Assembly: GCA_009801015.1 (NCBI GenBank)
Contig: VHZZ01000310.1
Coordinates: 5,069-33,440 of the forward strand
Source: Silene noctiflora
Lineage: Eukaryota; Streptophyta; Magnoliopsida; Caryophyllales; Caryophyllaceae
DNA: 28,372 nucleotides
Reading direction: 5' to 3'
Shown here: one piece after another, positions 20,501 to 28,372 of the stretch
How positions within the stretch are numbered: the first letter of the stretch is position 1
Layout of the letters: every line of letters starts with the position of its first letter
The notes under the pieces: model-generated
What the model was told of the DNA's origin: nothing
Databases searched by the model: none
What the model saw: only the letters and a program-made list of their open reading frames with translations
Program-made: the position numbers and the translations under genes

Positions 20501-23500
20501 AGAATGTCAAAGGTCAAATATTAGGAACCTTAAATTTATCATTTGTTGTGTGTAGGGAAGGCCTGCATAAAGAAAGTGCTGTTAAGTAACTGTTTGCAGG
20601 AGCTGATGGAACTACATCAGGTAGTAATTTGTTCTTTTCAGCTGTAAAATCAAAGTTCGCTGCTTCTATTTTCTTGTTGCTAACAGTTTGTTCTTTGGCG
20701 CTGCATAAATTTCTGGTCTATAACTCTAATTGACTAACTCCTTGAACTTCAGTAGATATTATAAACAAACATAGAGACTTTTCCATTTCCATCGGTGAAA
20801 GACTCGCTATTCTAGGAAAATGGCTCAATAAACTTTTTGCACTTGCTATATTGTGATGTAGTATTCGGTTGATGCACGACTCTAGGAAGGTTAGTAGGTT
20901 ACATTTTGGTACTTGGAATATTGGCTCTTTGACAGGGATATTAGCTGAGGTAGGGGAGGTTATGAAAAGGAGGAGGGTTCACATAATGTGTCTACAAGAG
21001 ACAAAGTGGGTCGGAGATAAAGCAAGCGTGGTGGCGCCTTGGAGTTGTAAGCTTTGGTACATGGGTAAGGACAAAAGTCGTAATGGGTGGGTATTGTCAT
21101 TCATAAAGATTACATCGATGATGTGGTAGAGGTATCGAGAAAGAGTGATAGGAGCGAGCACAATGGAGGGAAATGATACATGTCGATTTTTAGTTTTTGA
21201 TGTTTTTTGAAATATTTAATGTTTTTATTTATCTATTTATTTATTTTTAAAAAAAACTTATTTGCTCTTTTCGGATTTAGTACAAGTTTTTACCAACAAC
21301 TTTTTATTTCACTTTTAAGGTATTTCAGACCCTTAAGTTTTACTTCGGTTTTCAAAATCGTTTTAATTTTTATTCTCGATTTAAATTCTAAGTTTTATAA
21401 AGGAAATCCGGACTTAGATTTTAAAACCTATAAGGCTACCTTGACTTTTGGTTTATGTTTCACTCCCCTTTTGTTTTTGTTTTTCACTTGTCCTTTTCTA
21501 TATTTTCGCACTTTGAGGTGTGCGTTCACCCATGGACGGTTCTGAAAGCTGATTCAAGTCAGCCAACCCCAAACCATTTTGGGATTAAGGCTCTGATGTT
21601 GTTGTTGTTGTTGGTCGATGAGAACAATATCTCTATATTGAACATAGTACTGTTGTGTTCATTTTATCCTTTTTACCTCGCCATAGGCAGGAGCTATGAG
21701 GCCCTAGGGTACTGATGTTGGTAAACAAAGATAGTGAACATCCATTAAAGCCACGTAGCCCCGTTGAAGCAATGCATCATTTCACTACTTGTGGTCTCAA
21801 TGTTTTTTTTTTTCTTTTTTTTGAAATATAGTTTGATCTTCACCTCCACTTTCAGGAAAGCGAGGAAGAAGTCACTGATACCGAACAAGCAGAGAATTGG
21901 TTCTCTTTGACTTCTGCGCAGCGCATTTGTGGTAAGTGTTTAGTCGAAACATTTTGTCCCTTCTTCTTTCTGCTTACTTGTAGTTTATCTGTTCTGCTTT
22001 ATTAAGACTTCTGTGGATCCTTTAGTTCCAGTTAACCAATTATAACAGCAGTCATTACATAACCAGCGAATTTTTAAAGTTGGACCCACTCAGATTCTGT
22101 GATGTTTCAAAAATTGTACCCTTTTGACAAAGTTCAACCAAGGAAAAGGATACATATTTGGATTTCTTAGAATTTTACTATGCAATAATGCAACAACAAC
22201 GAGCCTTAGTTTTAGAATGATTTGGGTTTAGCAAATGTTGTATGAAAGAAACTTTAATTTGTTATATTTTTGCAATGGCTTTAGTCTCTTACTGTTCTCT
22301 TTGCTTATTGTACATGCCTGATTTTATAAGCAATGTACATATATCTCAAAGACCCTCATTGTGACTTCTGACGTTTCTTGTTTTCTGATGCCTGATTATT
22401 TATGGACATAACTTTCGTTTCCTGTGGTATTTTTGAAAAATATCTGGGGGCACATTGTATTTTCCCCTTAATAGTGTGTGCAAGTGTCTATTGAATCTGA
22501 CATTGCACTGTTTTGGATTTTGAAGACATGTTTCTAGCACTTGACAAAGATATGAATGGGACCTTGAGCAAGCAAGAACTTCGTGAATACGCAGATGGGA
22601 CTCTGACAGATATATTTATTGAGAGGGGTATGTAGCTAATCATTTTGGCTTCTGTGGTATGTCATGATTTAAAGTTAACTTTGCATTCTCTATCATATTT
22701 AAAATCTGCTTTTCTTTCATGATTGTGAATTTGTGATACTCAAAGTTGTGAAGGTTGATGGAGTGGTCTATGGTGGTCAATCAGTTTGCAATTGTTACCT
22801 GGAACATAATTTTTGAAGCAGCTAGTCATGTTTGCAAAACAAGAAGCTATAAATGCAACATGGCAAAATATTATTTACTTTGAGGATTGAAAACTTGAAA
22901 TGTTGTCTGTGATCTTGCTAAGCTCCTTAAAAATTCATTGGCATATTTTACTTTTTGAGATATCCAGTATCTTCTTCATGTAGCATAAATTGCTTTAAAC
23001 ATACATATGGGCGAGCCATTAAATCAGTGTCAAAAATTTCAGACTTATATATCTTGGTTATTCGATGGGGGGTAGTATTAGAAAATGCATTCGTAACTTT
23101 GTACAAACACTACTACCTTATTTGCCCCTGTCTCATCGAACATCTGGAGTCATAAAAAATTCTCTTTCAATCTTGATGACTTATGGGATCAAACTTGTTA
23201 CATCTTACACGCTAGTGTTACCTGACGAAATCTTAATTTTTGAAAAACACATATTTACTGCTGACCTGATTATGTTTTAGTATTAACTAGTTTTGGTTCC
23301 TGTAGTGTTTGATGAGCATGTACGTCGTGGAAAAAGTGGAGGAGCAAAAACTCGGGAGATGGATTTTGAAAGCTTCCTGGACTTTGTTCTTGCCCTTGAA
23401 AACAAAGACACTCCTGAAGGATTGACTTATCTATTCAAATGTCTAGATCTTCATGGAAGAGGTTTCCTAACAACAGCTGATGTCCACACGCTTTTTAGGT

Positions 23501-24568
23501 ACATTTTCTGCTGCAGGACTCTTGCAACAGAATCTCTCTACGACTTTCTTATTAACGCTTTGCTTATATTGACTATTTTTCTCCCCTCCCTTCCTCTCCC
23601 ACTGATTCGTATTTTCTGACCTTATGATTATGGATCTAATGTTGCTGTTGCTGTAATGAGATGGAGTCTTCACGTCTTGTTTCCAGTTCTTATTTCCACA
23701 TGACCACACTGCACTTCCATGTTTTTGTAAAGTTTGGAGTTAACTATTCTGATGACAGTTGTCTTCTCTAAAATGTTTCAATGATGAGAGCTGGTGACAG
23801 TAGTATTCGTTAGACTGATCCATTGTTGAGAACTGGTGACATACATTGGATTTTTCTTTGCTGAGACGAAAGTGTCCTGGTCCTTTTTAAAGTTTCCTTT
23901 CACTAATCACATTGCAATCATAATAAATGGAAGAAAAGAAGGGTGTGATCTGTGAGTCTGAGATGTTACCCGATACAATCTTCCTACAAAAAAGTTCTGT
24001 AATTTCCTACTCGCAGTTCTGAAGTAATTTCTGTGGGTCTCAAACTGACAGATACAATCGACTTTATTAGCCATGCTTCTTGAACTTCCTACTCCTATTT
24101 GGTGGCCATATTAAAGTTTTATTCTCGAAATTTCCTCTTTTTTTGTCATTTGTGTTCATTGTAAGTTATAATCCCTCTCCTTTCTTCAACTTGCTTTTGC
24201 CCCTCCGCATGGTTATTGGTTCTTCTCCGAGGAGGCGAGTGTTCAGCTCAGAAGAACGAGTTGGCTAGTCAATTATTGCCTTAATTTAGTCAACAAGCTG
24301 AATGTAATGTCTGATATAATGCATCAGGGATGTTCATCAGAAGTGGATAGAGGGAGGAAACTATGAATTATGCATTGAAGATGTGAGGGATGAAATATGG
24401 GATATGGTGAAGCCTGTTGATCCTTTACAAATAACATTGCAAGATCTGCTCTCATGCAAACAAGGTGGCACTATCGCCAGCATGCTTATCGATGTTCGTG
24501 GGTTTTGGGCACATGACAATCGAGAAAATCTTCTCCAAGAAGAAGAGGAGCCCGAGGAAGAGGGTTGA
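14509..24568 (+). CDS. TON2: TON2/FASS, PP2A B'' regulatory subunit, 12 exons
   Basis: Twelve exons splice in phase: 14509-14656, 15412-15503, 15768-15830, 17075-17173, 17552-17710, 18084-18155, 18451-18583, 20556-20620, 21856-21931, 22526-22627, 23306-23498 and 24328-24568. All introns are GT-AG. The sum is 1443 nt, 480 residues plus TGA, the same length I recall for Arabidopsis TON2. The protein follows TON2/FASS (PPP2R3C-like) nearly throughout: KIPPASSMLWVRNLRRYIG near the start, FSPSNFMKFEKDEQGRIAIL in the middle, MLIDVRGFWAHDNRENLLQ near the end. Loops DEDSDGFLQPHE (201-212) and DKDMNGTLSKQE (309-320) are canonical EF-hands with acidic residues in the calcium positions; the first crosses the exon 6/7 junction. 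In plants TON2 joins TON1 and TRM proteins in the TTP complex that organises cortical microtubules and the preprophase band. Nothing suggests it is broken. Confidence 0.97.
14795..14880 (+). mobile_element. Decayed SINE-like fragment in TON2 intron 1
   Basis: GTAGAGGCGAGACTGCGTAC, CGACCCCTTATC, GGGAGGCCTCGAGGAGCTGG and GATAATGCTGTTGTG follow the block order of the Au-type SINE-like repeat also seen near 12690. It lies in intron 1 (14657-15411), which otherwise holds nothing I recognise. Confidence 0.4.
15831..17074 (+). other. TON2 intron 3
   Basis: This is a 1244-bp AT-rich intron. At about 16230-16305, CACTCCCATATAAACATGGG ... GGATGGAGGGAGTAG looks like a worn Stowaway MITE end, but a second clean terminus is missing. 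I see nothing else. Confidence 0.5.
17880..18010 (-). mobile_element. Possible worn hAT-type MITE in TON2 intron 5
   Basis: On the minus strand, CAGGGTTACCAGATTCGC starts near 18008 and is followed by repeated GAATTACAAATCC-like and CGAATTACG motifs. The CAGGGTTAC start fits hAT termini. The other end and an 8-bp duplication could not be fixed. Confidence 0.3.
18217..18395 (+). mobile_element. hAT-type MITE, copy 1, in TON2 intron 6
   Basis: This 179-bp element starts CTGTGTTACTCCGA and ends TCGGAGTAACATTG, giving inverted ends with a TGTTACTCCGA core. Flanks ATGAAAAG (18209-18216) and ATTGAAAAG (18396-18404) fit a slightly altered 8-bp target duplication. Inside are several GTGTCGGACACG-like palindromic motifs. 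It is the same family as the copy at 19945-20120 in opposite orientation. It ends only 55 bp before exon 7. Confidence 0.75.
18584..20555 (+). other. TON2 intron 7
   Basis: This 1972-bp intron contains hAT-type MITE copy 2 (19945-20120). A GACAC-rich stretch at about 18900-19020 may be another worn relative. Short direct repeats of TTTGGGTAGTTTAAACTT occur near 19853 and 19908. The remainder is unassigned. Confidence 0.6.
19945..20120 (-). mobile_element. hAT-type MITE, copy 2, in TON2 intron 7
   Basis: This 176-bp element is flanked by a perfect 8-bp duplication GTCTCATA (19937-19944 and 20121-20128). In plus coordinates it begins CAATGTTAC and ends GTAACACAG, as expected for hAT termini. 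Read on the minus strand it aligns with copy 1 block by block (CTGTGTTAC..., TCTCCGACAC, CAGCTATTTTG, GACACGCGACACGGCAG, AAGTGAAGTGTC, GTAACATTG). It has no coding capacity. Confidence 0.85.
20869..21620 (+). mobile_element. Shortened RTE-type LINE in TON2 intron 8
   Basis: The left part encodes the start of an RTE apurinic endonuclease: RLHFGTWNIGSLTG, VHIMCLQETKWVGDKA, and YIDDVVEVSRKSDR in a shifted frame, so at least one frameshift lies near 21086. From about 21165 to 21495 the sequence is T-rich and unassigned. The last part (GACGGTTCTGAAAGC, TCAAGTCAGCCAACCCC, AAACCATTTTGGGATTAAGG, then GTTGTTGTTGTTG) is the 3' end usual for plant RTE elements. The whole is only about 750 bp, so most of the endonuclease and all of the reverse transcriptase are missing. 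GGTTGATG (20867) and GGTCGATG (21613) might be a worn target duplication. Confidence 0.8.
21932..24327 (+). other. TON2 introns 9-11
   Basis: Introns 9 (21932-22525), 10 (22628-23305) and 11 (23499-24327) between the last exons are ordinary AT/T-rich introns. I see no mobile element, RNA gene or extra exon in them. Confidence 0.6.
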
Positions 24569-24770
24569 GCCGAACATCTTCTACGAGAACTATGTGCTTT
24601 ATTGTATGTATCGAACTTGGTCTCTTAATTCTTGTATGTATGTATGTATACTTGAAGATTGGGAGCATGTATGTACTGTCTGATTATAGGTATGACAATG
24701 GTGTATGAATTATAGTAGTAGTTAATTTGTTAGCAAACATTAAAACTGAGATTGATTTTACATTAAATAT
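24569..24770 (+). other. TON2 3' UTR (approximate)
   Basis: The stretch after the stop codon is rich in TGTA words (TTGTATGTATGTATGTATAC at 24631-24650 and others). Such words resemble plant far-upstream polyadenylation elements and Pumilio sites. The exact cleavage site cannot be placed. Confidence 0.4.
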
Positions 24771-24885
24771 TTTCCTTTTTAGTTCTCGGTATGTTAATGT
24801 ATAATCTACTAATTACATTGGATCCTTGAGCAAAAGGATAAACTAACGACAAATATACTAATAAAAATTGAACATAATCGAGAGA

Positions 24886-25085
24886 CAAAGCGTCTTGCTT
24901 GTGACGGAAACTATCCGTCACAGAGTTTCCGTCACAAGCTGAAGACGGATACCAACCTCTCACAATAAAGCAAGTGGGAAAGCAAGTGGAGCATCACATG
25001 GATAATGCAACTTGCATATTGTGAAAGGGACACTATCCGTCTTCAGCTTGTGACGGATAGTGTCCGTCTTCAATGAGAATTTGTG
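24886..25085 (-). mobile_element. Mutator-type MITE, copy B
   Basis: This 200-bp element is flanked by a perfect 9-bp duplication ATCGAGAGA (24877-24885 and 25086-25094), which points to the Mutator-like superfamily. Termini read CAAAGCGTCTTGCTTGTGAC and, reverse-complemented from the right, CACAAATTCTCATTGAAGAC. Subterminal GACGGATAGTGTCCGTC-type palindromes lie near both ends. It is the same family as 775-966, in opposite orientation. It lies about 100-300 bp past the TON2 3' end. Confidence 0.88.
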
Positions 25086-25094
25086 ATCGAGAGA

Positions 25095-25785
25095 TTGAAC
25101 TTTGGTGAAGTGATACAATTTTCTGGTTGATGCTCGAGCGTACACCAGAATAACATTTTTTCCGTTTAACTTTTAACGTGTTTTACTTCAATTGAAACAA
25201 AAATGGAATCGATTTGACTTCAGTGAAATTGAATTGTGACTGCGGGTAACTTCACTGTTTGAACCCGAAATGGGGATGGTTATTTTGAACCAAATTCAAA
25301 ATGACCCAAATTTAGAACACAATTTGAGTAAAAAAATTCAACTTCGCCACCAATCTTCTGTAATCTGCTGATGAATTGCTAGTGTAGGTCCCGTACATTT
25401 GCGGTGTATATAGAAGTTTTGTTTTTAGTTATTATTTAAATATTTTAAATTGATACGTCATTAATTTGTCAAATTTGTCATATAGCTCAATGTATTTCAA
25501 TATGATAAAAAAATGGACTATATATGAACTACTCAAGAGAATTTAGTAAAGTTATATAAAATATGTAATGTTTTTTTTTTCTTTAACACAACTAATGATT
25601 ACAAATAATAAATTTTCTCAAATTATGTTAAAGATTTTTTTATTTTTATTTTTATTTTTTTTTGTGACGAAGCTAATAATATCAGTTTAATGTTTTGTTT
25701 TATACAAAATGTGTCAAGTGATTCTCTAATTAGAAATTTACAGTTTATAAAATTATAGTGAATGTATCTTATTTTAATTGAAATA
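25095..25785. other. AT-rich intergenic spacer
   Basis: This is about 690 bp of very AT-rich DNA with several homopolymer T runs. No gene or named repeat is visible. Confidence 0.5.
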
Positions 25786-25815
25786 CTAGTTTGACACCCG
25801 TGCGTTGCAACAGGG
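25786..25815 (-). mobile_element. Possible Helitron 3' terminus
   Basis: On the minus strand, GTTGCAACGCACGGGTGTCA is followed by AACTAG and then T. A CCCGTGC/GCACGGG-type hairpin just before CTAG, with T in the flank, is the common 3' end of plant Helitrons. The stem is imperfect, and no TC...5' end was found to the right, so only the terminus is claimed. Confidence 0.35.
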
Positions 25816-26331
25816 TAATTAACTTAGTTGTAATGCTATATTTTATATCTAATTATTTATTTACATATGATTAAAATATTTTTTCAAATAAAATAATAGA
25901 TAAAACATTCTGTTAATGAAAAAAGGTTATAAGGCTTAATATTTACTTCCTCCATTCAACTTCACTCAACCATTTCCATTTTCATCCATTCAACTCCACT
26001 CTACGACTTACCCAAAAAAGAAACCCAAATGACCCTTTTGTCCTTATGAGAACAATTTAATTACAAAAAATGCCACTAAATGACCCACATCAATTTAACA
26101 ACAAAACCCACCCTAATCTAATTCTGGGCCAATTAGTCACCCTAATCCTAACCAACCCACTAACTTTTCCCTCCATATTTTCATAACCCAACCCAATATA
26201 CTCCCCAAACTCATTCAAATTTCCACCCACCCTCATTGATTACCCGTCCCATTATCTTCCCATTCTCATCTATTTACCTACCCACCATCATTCATTACTC
26301 TCACAATTTCCAGATTATTCCAAACCCTAAA

Positions 26332-26333
<2 letters not shown>
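25816..26333. other. Spacer and presumed promoter of the 26492 ORF
   Basis: This is AT-rich and then C/A-rich sequence (many CCACCC, CCCAAC and TCATTC words) leading into a (TC)n tract. It probably holds the promoter of the downstream ORF. ACTTCCTCCATTCAACTTCA at about 25948 resembles a Stowaway end, but no partner end was found. Confidence 0.35.

Positions 26334-26392
<59 letters not shown>
26334..26392 (+). repeat. (TC)n microsatellite upstream of the 26492 ORF
   Basis: An uninterrupted run of about 29 TC units lies 100 bp before the start codon. Pyrimidine (CT/GA) tracts are common in plant core promoters and 5' leaders, so it may be part of the leader of the downstream gene. Confidence 0.9.
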
Positions 26393-26393
<1 letters not shown>

Positions 26394-26491
26394 ACGACGC
26401 CTCCCTCATTCATCTCTCTCACATCATCATCTCTCTCACATCTTCATCTAAATCCATACATCTTTGAATCACTATTCTTTCAGTTTACAAC

Positions 26492-26968
26492 ATGAATCCT
26501 TCACATTCAAACTGTGGTAAAGAATGTTTGCAGTGTGTACTTGATTGGTATCGCTTAGGTTCATCTGAAGATGAGCAAGATGACGTTGTTGAAAATTCTG
26601 CGCCTGGGTCACCTCCTCCAAACACCATTATACCTGATTCCCTAAATCCTGAAGATTTGGGGTCTCAGGTGTTGGAGACGGAGTTCGATGTTAATTATTT
26701 TTCGTTGGGTAAGTCCCCTGAGAACGCTGATCTTTGTAAATCAGCTGATATCCGACATGCGGATGAAGGGGGTTTTAGATCTGCTGAGCCTGAGCCTGAA
26801 TCACCTTGCACTAAGTATTTAAGTGCTTATTTGAAGAGGATGGGCGATAAGCGTCCAAAAACGCCTGAGAAAACATTTGCGCCTGTTCAATATGGGGATT
26901 TTGATTCTCCATCGGCAAGCTCAAAGAGATTCAAAGCGTATACTGAAAGATTTTTAAAAAAGCGATGA
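26492..26968 (+). CDS. Uncharacterised 158-residue protein, single exon
   Basis: The frame ATG 26492 to TGA 26968 starts in an AACATGAAT context. I do not recognise the product. It begins with Cys residues at 8, 12 and 15 (CGKECLQC), then DWYRLGSS. A long acidic, Pro/Ser-rich middle follows (SSEDEQDDVVE, GSPPP, EPEPESPC). The end is basic (KRMGDKRPKTPEK and FLKKR). Five Ser/Thr-Pro sites and the basic clusters would suit a nuclear phosphoprotein, but this is only inference. There is no signal peptide or membrane segment. Even codon use, 158 open codons, and the upstream pyrimidine-rich leader argue that it is a real gene. A further exon downstream cannot be excluded. Confidence 0.6.
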   Translation: MNPSHSNCGKECLQCVLDWYRLGSSEDEQDDVVENSAPGSPPPNTIIPDSLNPEDLGSQVLETEFDVNYFSLGKSPENADLCKSADIRHADEGGFRSAEPEPESPCTKYLSAYLKRMGDKRPKTPEKTFAPVQYGDFDSPSASSKRFKAYTERFLKKR

Positions 26969-27206
26969 ATACTAAGGCGTTGTTGGTATCATTCCTAAAT
27001 TTCATGCAATTTTTTTCTTTTATTGATTTATTTATGTCTAATTAGAACCATTTGTTTTACTGCTGCTGGGATTTAATTGTTGTTAGGATATAGAGTTTGG
27101 ATTTTTTTAACGATTTCTGTCTATTTTTGTGAGTCATTGATGTTGGGTTAATTGTTGTTGTTATTTTACTCTCATTTTTCTATGCATGTCCTTGTTGGGT
27201 GGTTTT
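26969..27206. other. 3' flank of the 26492 ORF
   Basis: T-rich sequence likely includes the 3' UTR. A partial unit of the following 85-bp repeat (TCTCATTTTTCTATGCATGTCCTTGTTGGG) starts near 27169. Nothing else is seen. Confidence 0.4.
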
Positions 27207-27461
27207 TGTGACTATCTTGCTGCTTTCTCATTTTTATGATATTCAAAGTGTTATTATCATTTTACTATGCATGTTCTTGTTTACTGGGTTTTGTCATTGT
27301 CATGTTGGTTTCTCATTTTTCTCATATTCAAAGTGTTATTATCATTTTACTATGCATGTCCTTGTTGTCCGAGTTTTGTGACTGTCATGTTGATTTCTCA
27401 TTTTTATGATATTCAAAGTGTTATTATCATTTTACTATGCATGTCCTTGTTTACAGGGTTT
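27207..27461 (+). repeat. Three tandem 85-bp repeats
   Basis: Copies run 27207-27291, 27292-27376 and 27377-27461. Each contains TTTCTCATTTTT, ATATTCAAAGTGTTATTATC and ATTTTACTATGCATGT. They differ from one another at a handful of positions each, and a partial copy precedes them. Short reading frames across them are repeat artefacts, not genes. Confidence 0.9.
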
Positions 27462-28283
27462 TGTGACTCTCTTGTTGGTTTATCTGGATTGAGAGGGGTT
27501 TGATGTTATTGTTATTGTTCACTATACATTTAAGTTTTGTTATTGTGACTCTAGTTTGTAATACTCACTTTAAATGAACCTCAGTGAATGGTCCTTACTG
27601 CACTGAGAGGGTTTGATGTTTTTTTTTATTGTTCACAATTTAGTCATCTTAGTTTCATTGGTTTGTTGTCTTTACAGTTAAGTATTTGGTTTAATGTTGT
27701 GTTTTGGGTTCTCTCTAGTTGCTTACTTGTTTTTTTATTTTGGTTTGTAGTACTCAATTTGAATGAACCTCAATGAATGGTCCTTAGTGGACTTAGAGGG
27801 TTTGATGTCACTGTAATTGTTCAGAATTTAGTCTTATTGGTTTGATTAGTTTAGCTCAATGATGAAAAAAACTTAATGGTTTGAGAGTAGTATAAGTTTT
27901 CATAGAGTTGAATGGTAAGTGACAATTAGGTATAAGTATTCAAGCCATCACATGGTCTACACATGTATATGTGTGTGTGCTCATCTATTTCAATTGCAGT
28001 TGAATGGCTTTATGAGAACTGTTCCTTAATGGTTTGAGAACTTTTACCGATGTTGTCTTACTCTCTTTTGTTATTGTTTCTTGAGCATGGTCTACCTTCA
28101 TGTTGTGTTTGTGTAGGAGGTTTGAATACTTGACACAACTCAATGATGAGGCCAAATAGGCCTGACAGTTGATGTTGGTACGATTTTATTGATCTTGGGT
28201 TTTCTGATCTTGTAAGCTCAATGATGAATTGACCTTAATGGTCTGAGAGCAGTTGGTAAGATGGTGGGGTTGAATGGAGGATG
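27462..28283. repeat. Diverged dispersed units after the tandem array
   Basis: Related blocks recur. GAACCTCAGTGAATGGTCCT ... GAGAGGGTTTGATGT (about 27577-27619) matches GAACCTCAATGAATGGTCCT ... TAGAGGGTTTGATGT (about 27767-27809). Looser versions (CTCAATGATGAA ... CTTAATGGTTTGAGAG) lie near 27856, 28024 and 28218. No coding region is seen. Confidence 0.6.
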
Positions 28284-28357
28284 TTGATAAGTGATATTTA
28301 TATGCATTATTACCCCTATTATTAGCTTGATTTTACTTGTTATTTAGCACTTATCAA
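28284..28357. repeat. 10-bp inverted repeat at the right edge
   Basis: TTGATAAGTG (28284-28293) and CACTTATCAA (28348-28357) are perfect reverse complements around AT-rich sequence. TGTTGATAAGTGATATTTAT could be the beginning of an LTR or of another element cut by the window edge. There is too little sequence to decide. Confidence 0.35.
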
Positions 28358-28372
28358 AGTGTTTGTGAGCTA

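Noticed and set aside
21207-21715. Phe-rich frames of 112 and 86 codons within TON2 intron 8
   Set aside because: They come from the T-rich middle and tail of the shortened RTE element.
27199-27776. Hydrophobic, Phe/Leu-rich frames that look like small membrane proteins
   Set aside because: They run across T-rich tandem repeats and repeat the same peptide in different frames; base composition explains them.
1-28372. CRISPR array, operons, tRNA or rRNA genes
   Set aside because: None seen. The tandem repeats at 27207-27461 are contiguous without unique spacers, and the window is plant nuclear DNA.

Overview
This is plant nuclear DNA, most likely from a eudicot. The genes have GT-AG introns and AT-rich introns and flanks. 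The interspersed elements are plant types: Athila-like Ty3/gypsy, Ty1/copia, an RTE LINE, and Stowaway-, hAT- and Mutator-type MITEs. I cannot name the species from the sequence.

Layout, left to right. At 1-116 is the edge of an LTR that interrupts a minus-strand Myb/trihelix-like ORF (117-438). A Mutator-type MITE follows at 775-966. A host gene of the UPF0047/YjbQ family runs from 1795 to 12977 on the plus strand; its seven exons join in phase to give 185 codons plus a stop. Its fourth intron is about 8.45 kb (3355-11804) and is packed with nested, broken retroelements: pieces of a minus-strand Athila-like gypsy element around Ty1/copia sequence whose two halves face opposite ways. This stretch also holds a poly-G tract with an N, which is probably an assembly weak point.

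The second host gene, 14509-24568 on the plus strand, encodes TON2/FASS, the B'' regulatory subunit of protein phosphatase 2A that controls plant cortical microtubule arrays. Twelve exons join to a 480-residue protein with two canonical EF-hand loops. Its introns hold small elements: a SINE-like fragment, two hAT-type MITEs in opposite orientation, and a shortened RTE LINE. A second, oppositely oriented copy of the Mutator-type MITE lies just past its 3' end (24886-25085), with a perfect 9-bp target duplication.

The right end has AT-rich spacer with a possible Helitron terminus, a (CT)n tract, and a single-exon ORF of 158 residues that I do not recognise (26492-26968). After it come 85-bp tandem repeats and looser repeated units to the window edge.

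The two recognised genes have unrelated roles, and nothing suggests they act together. I found no convincing new multi-gene system. The most interesting features are structural: the retroelement-swollen intron, the inverted copia arrangement, the paired MITEs, and the unknown ORF with its repeat array.
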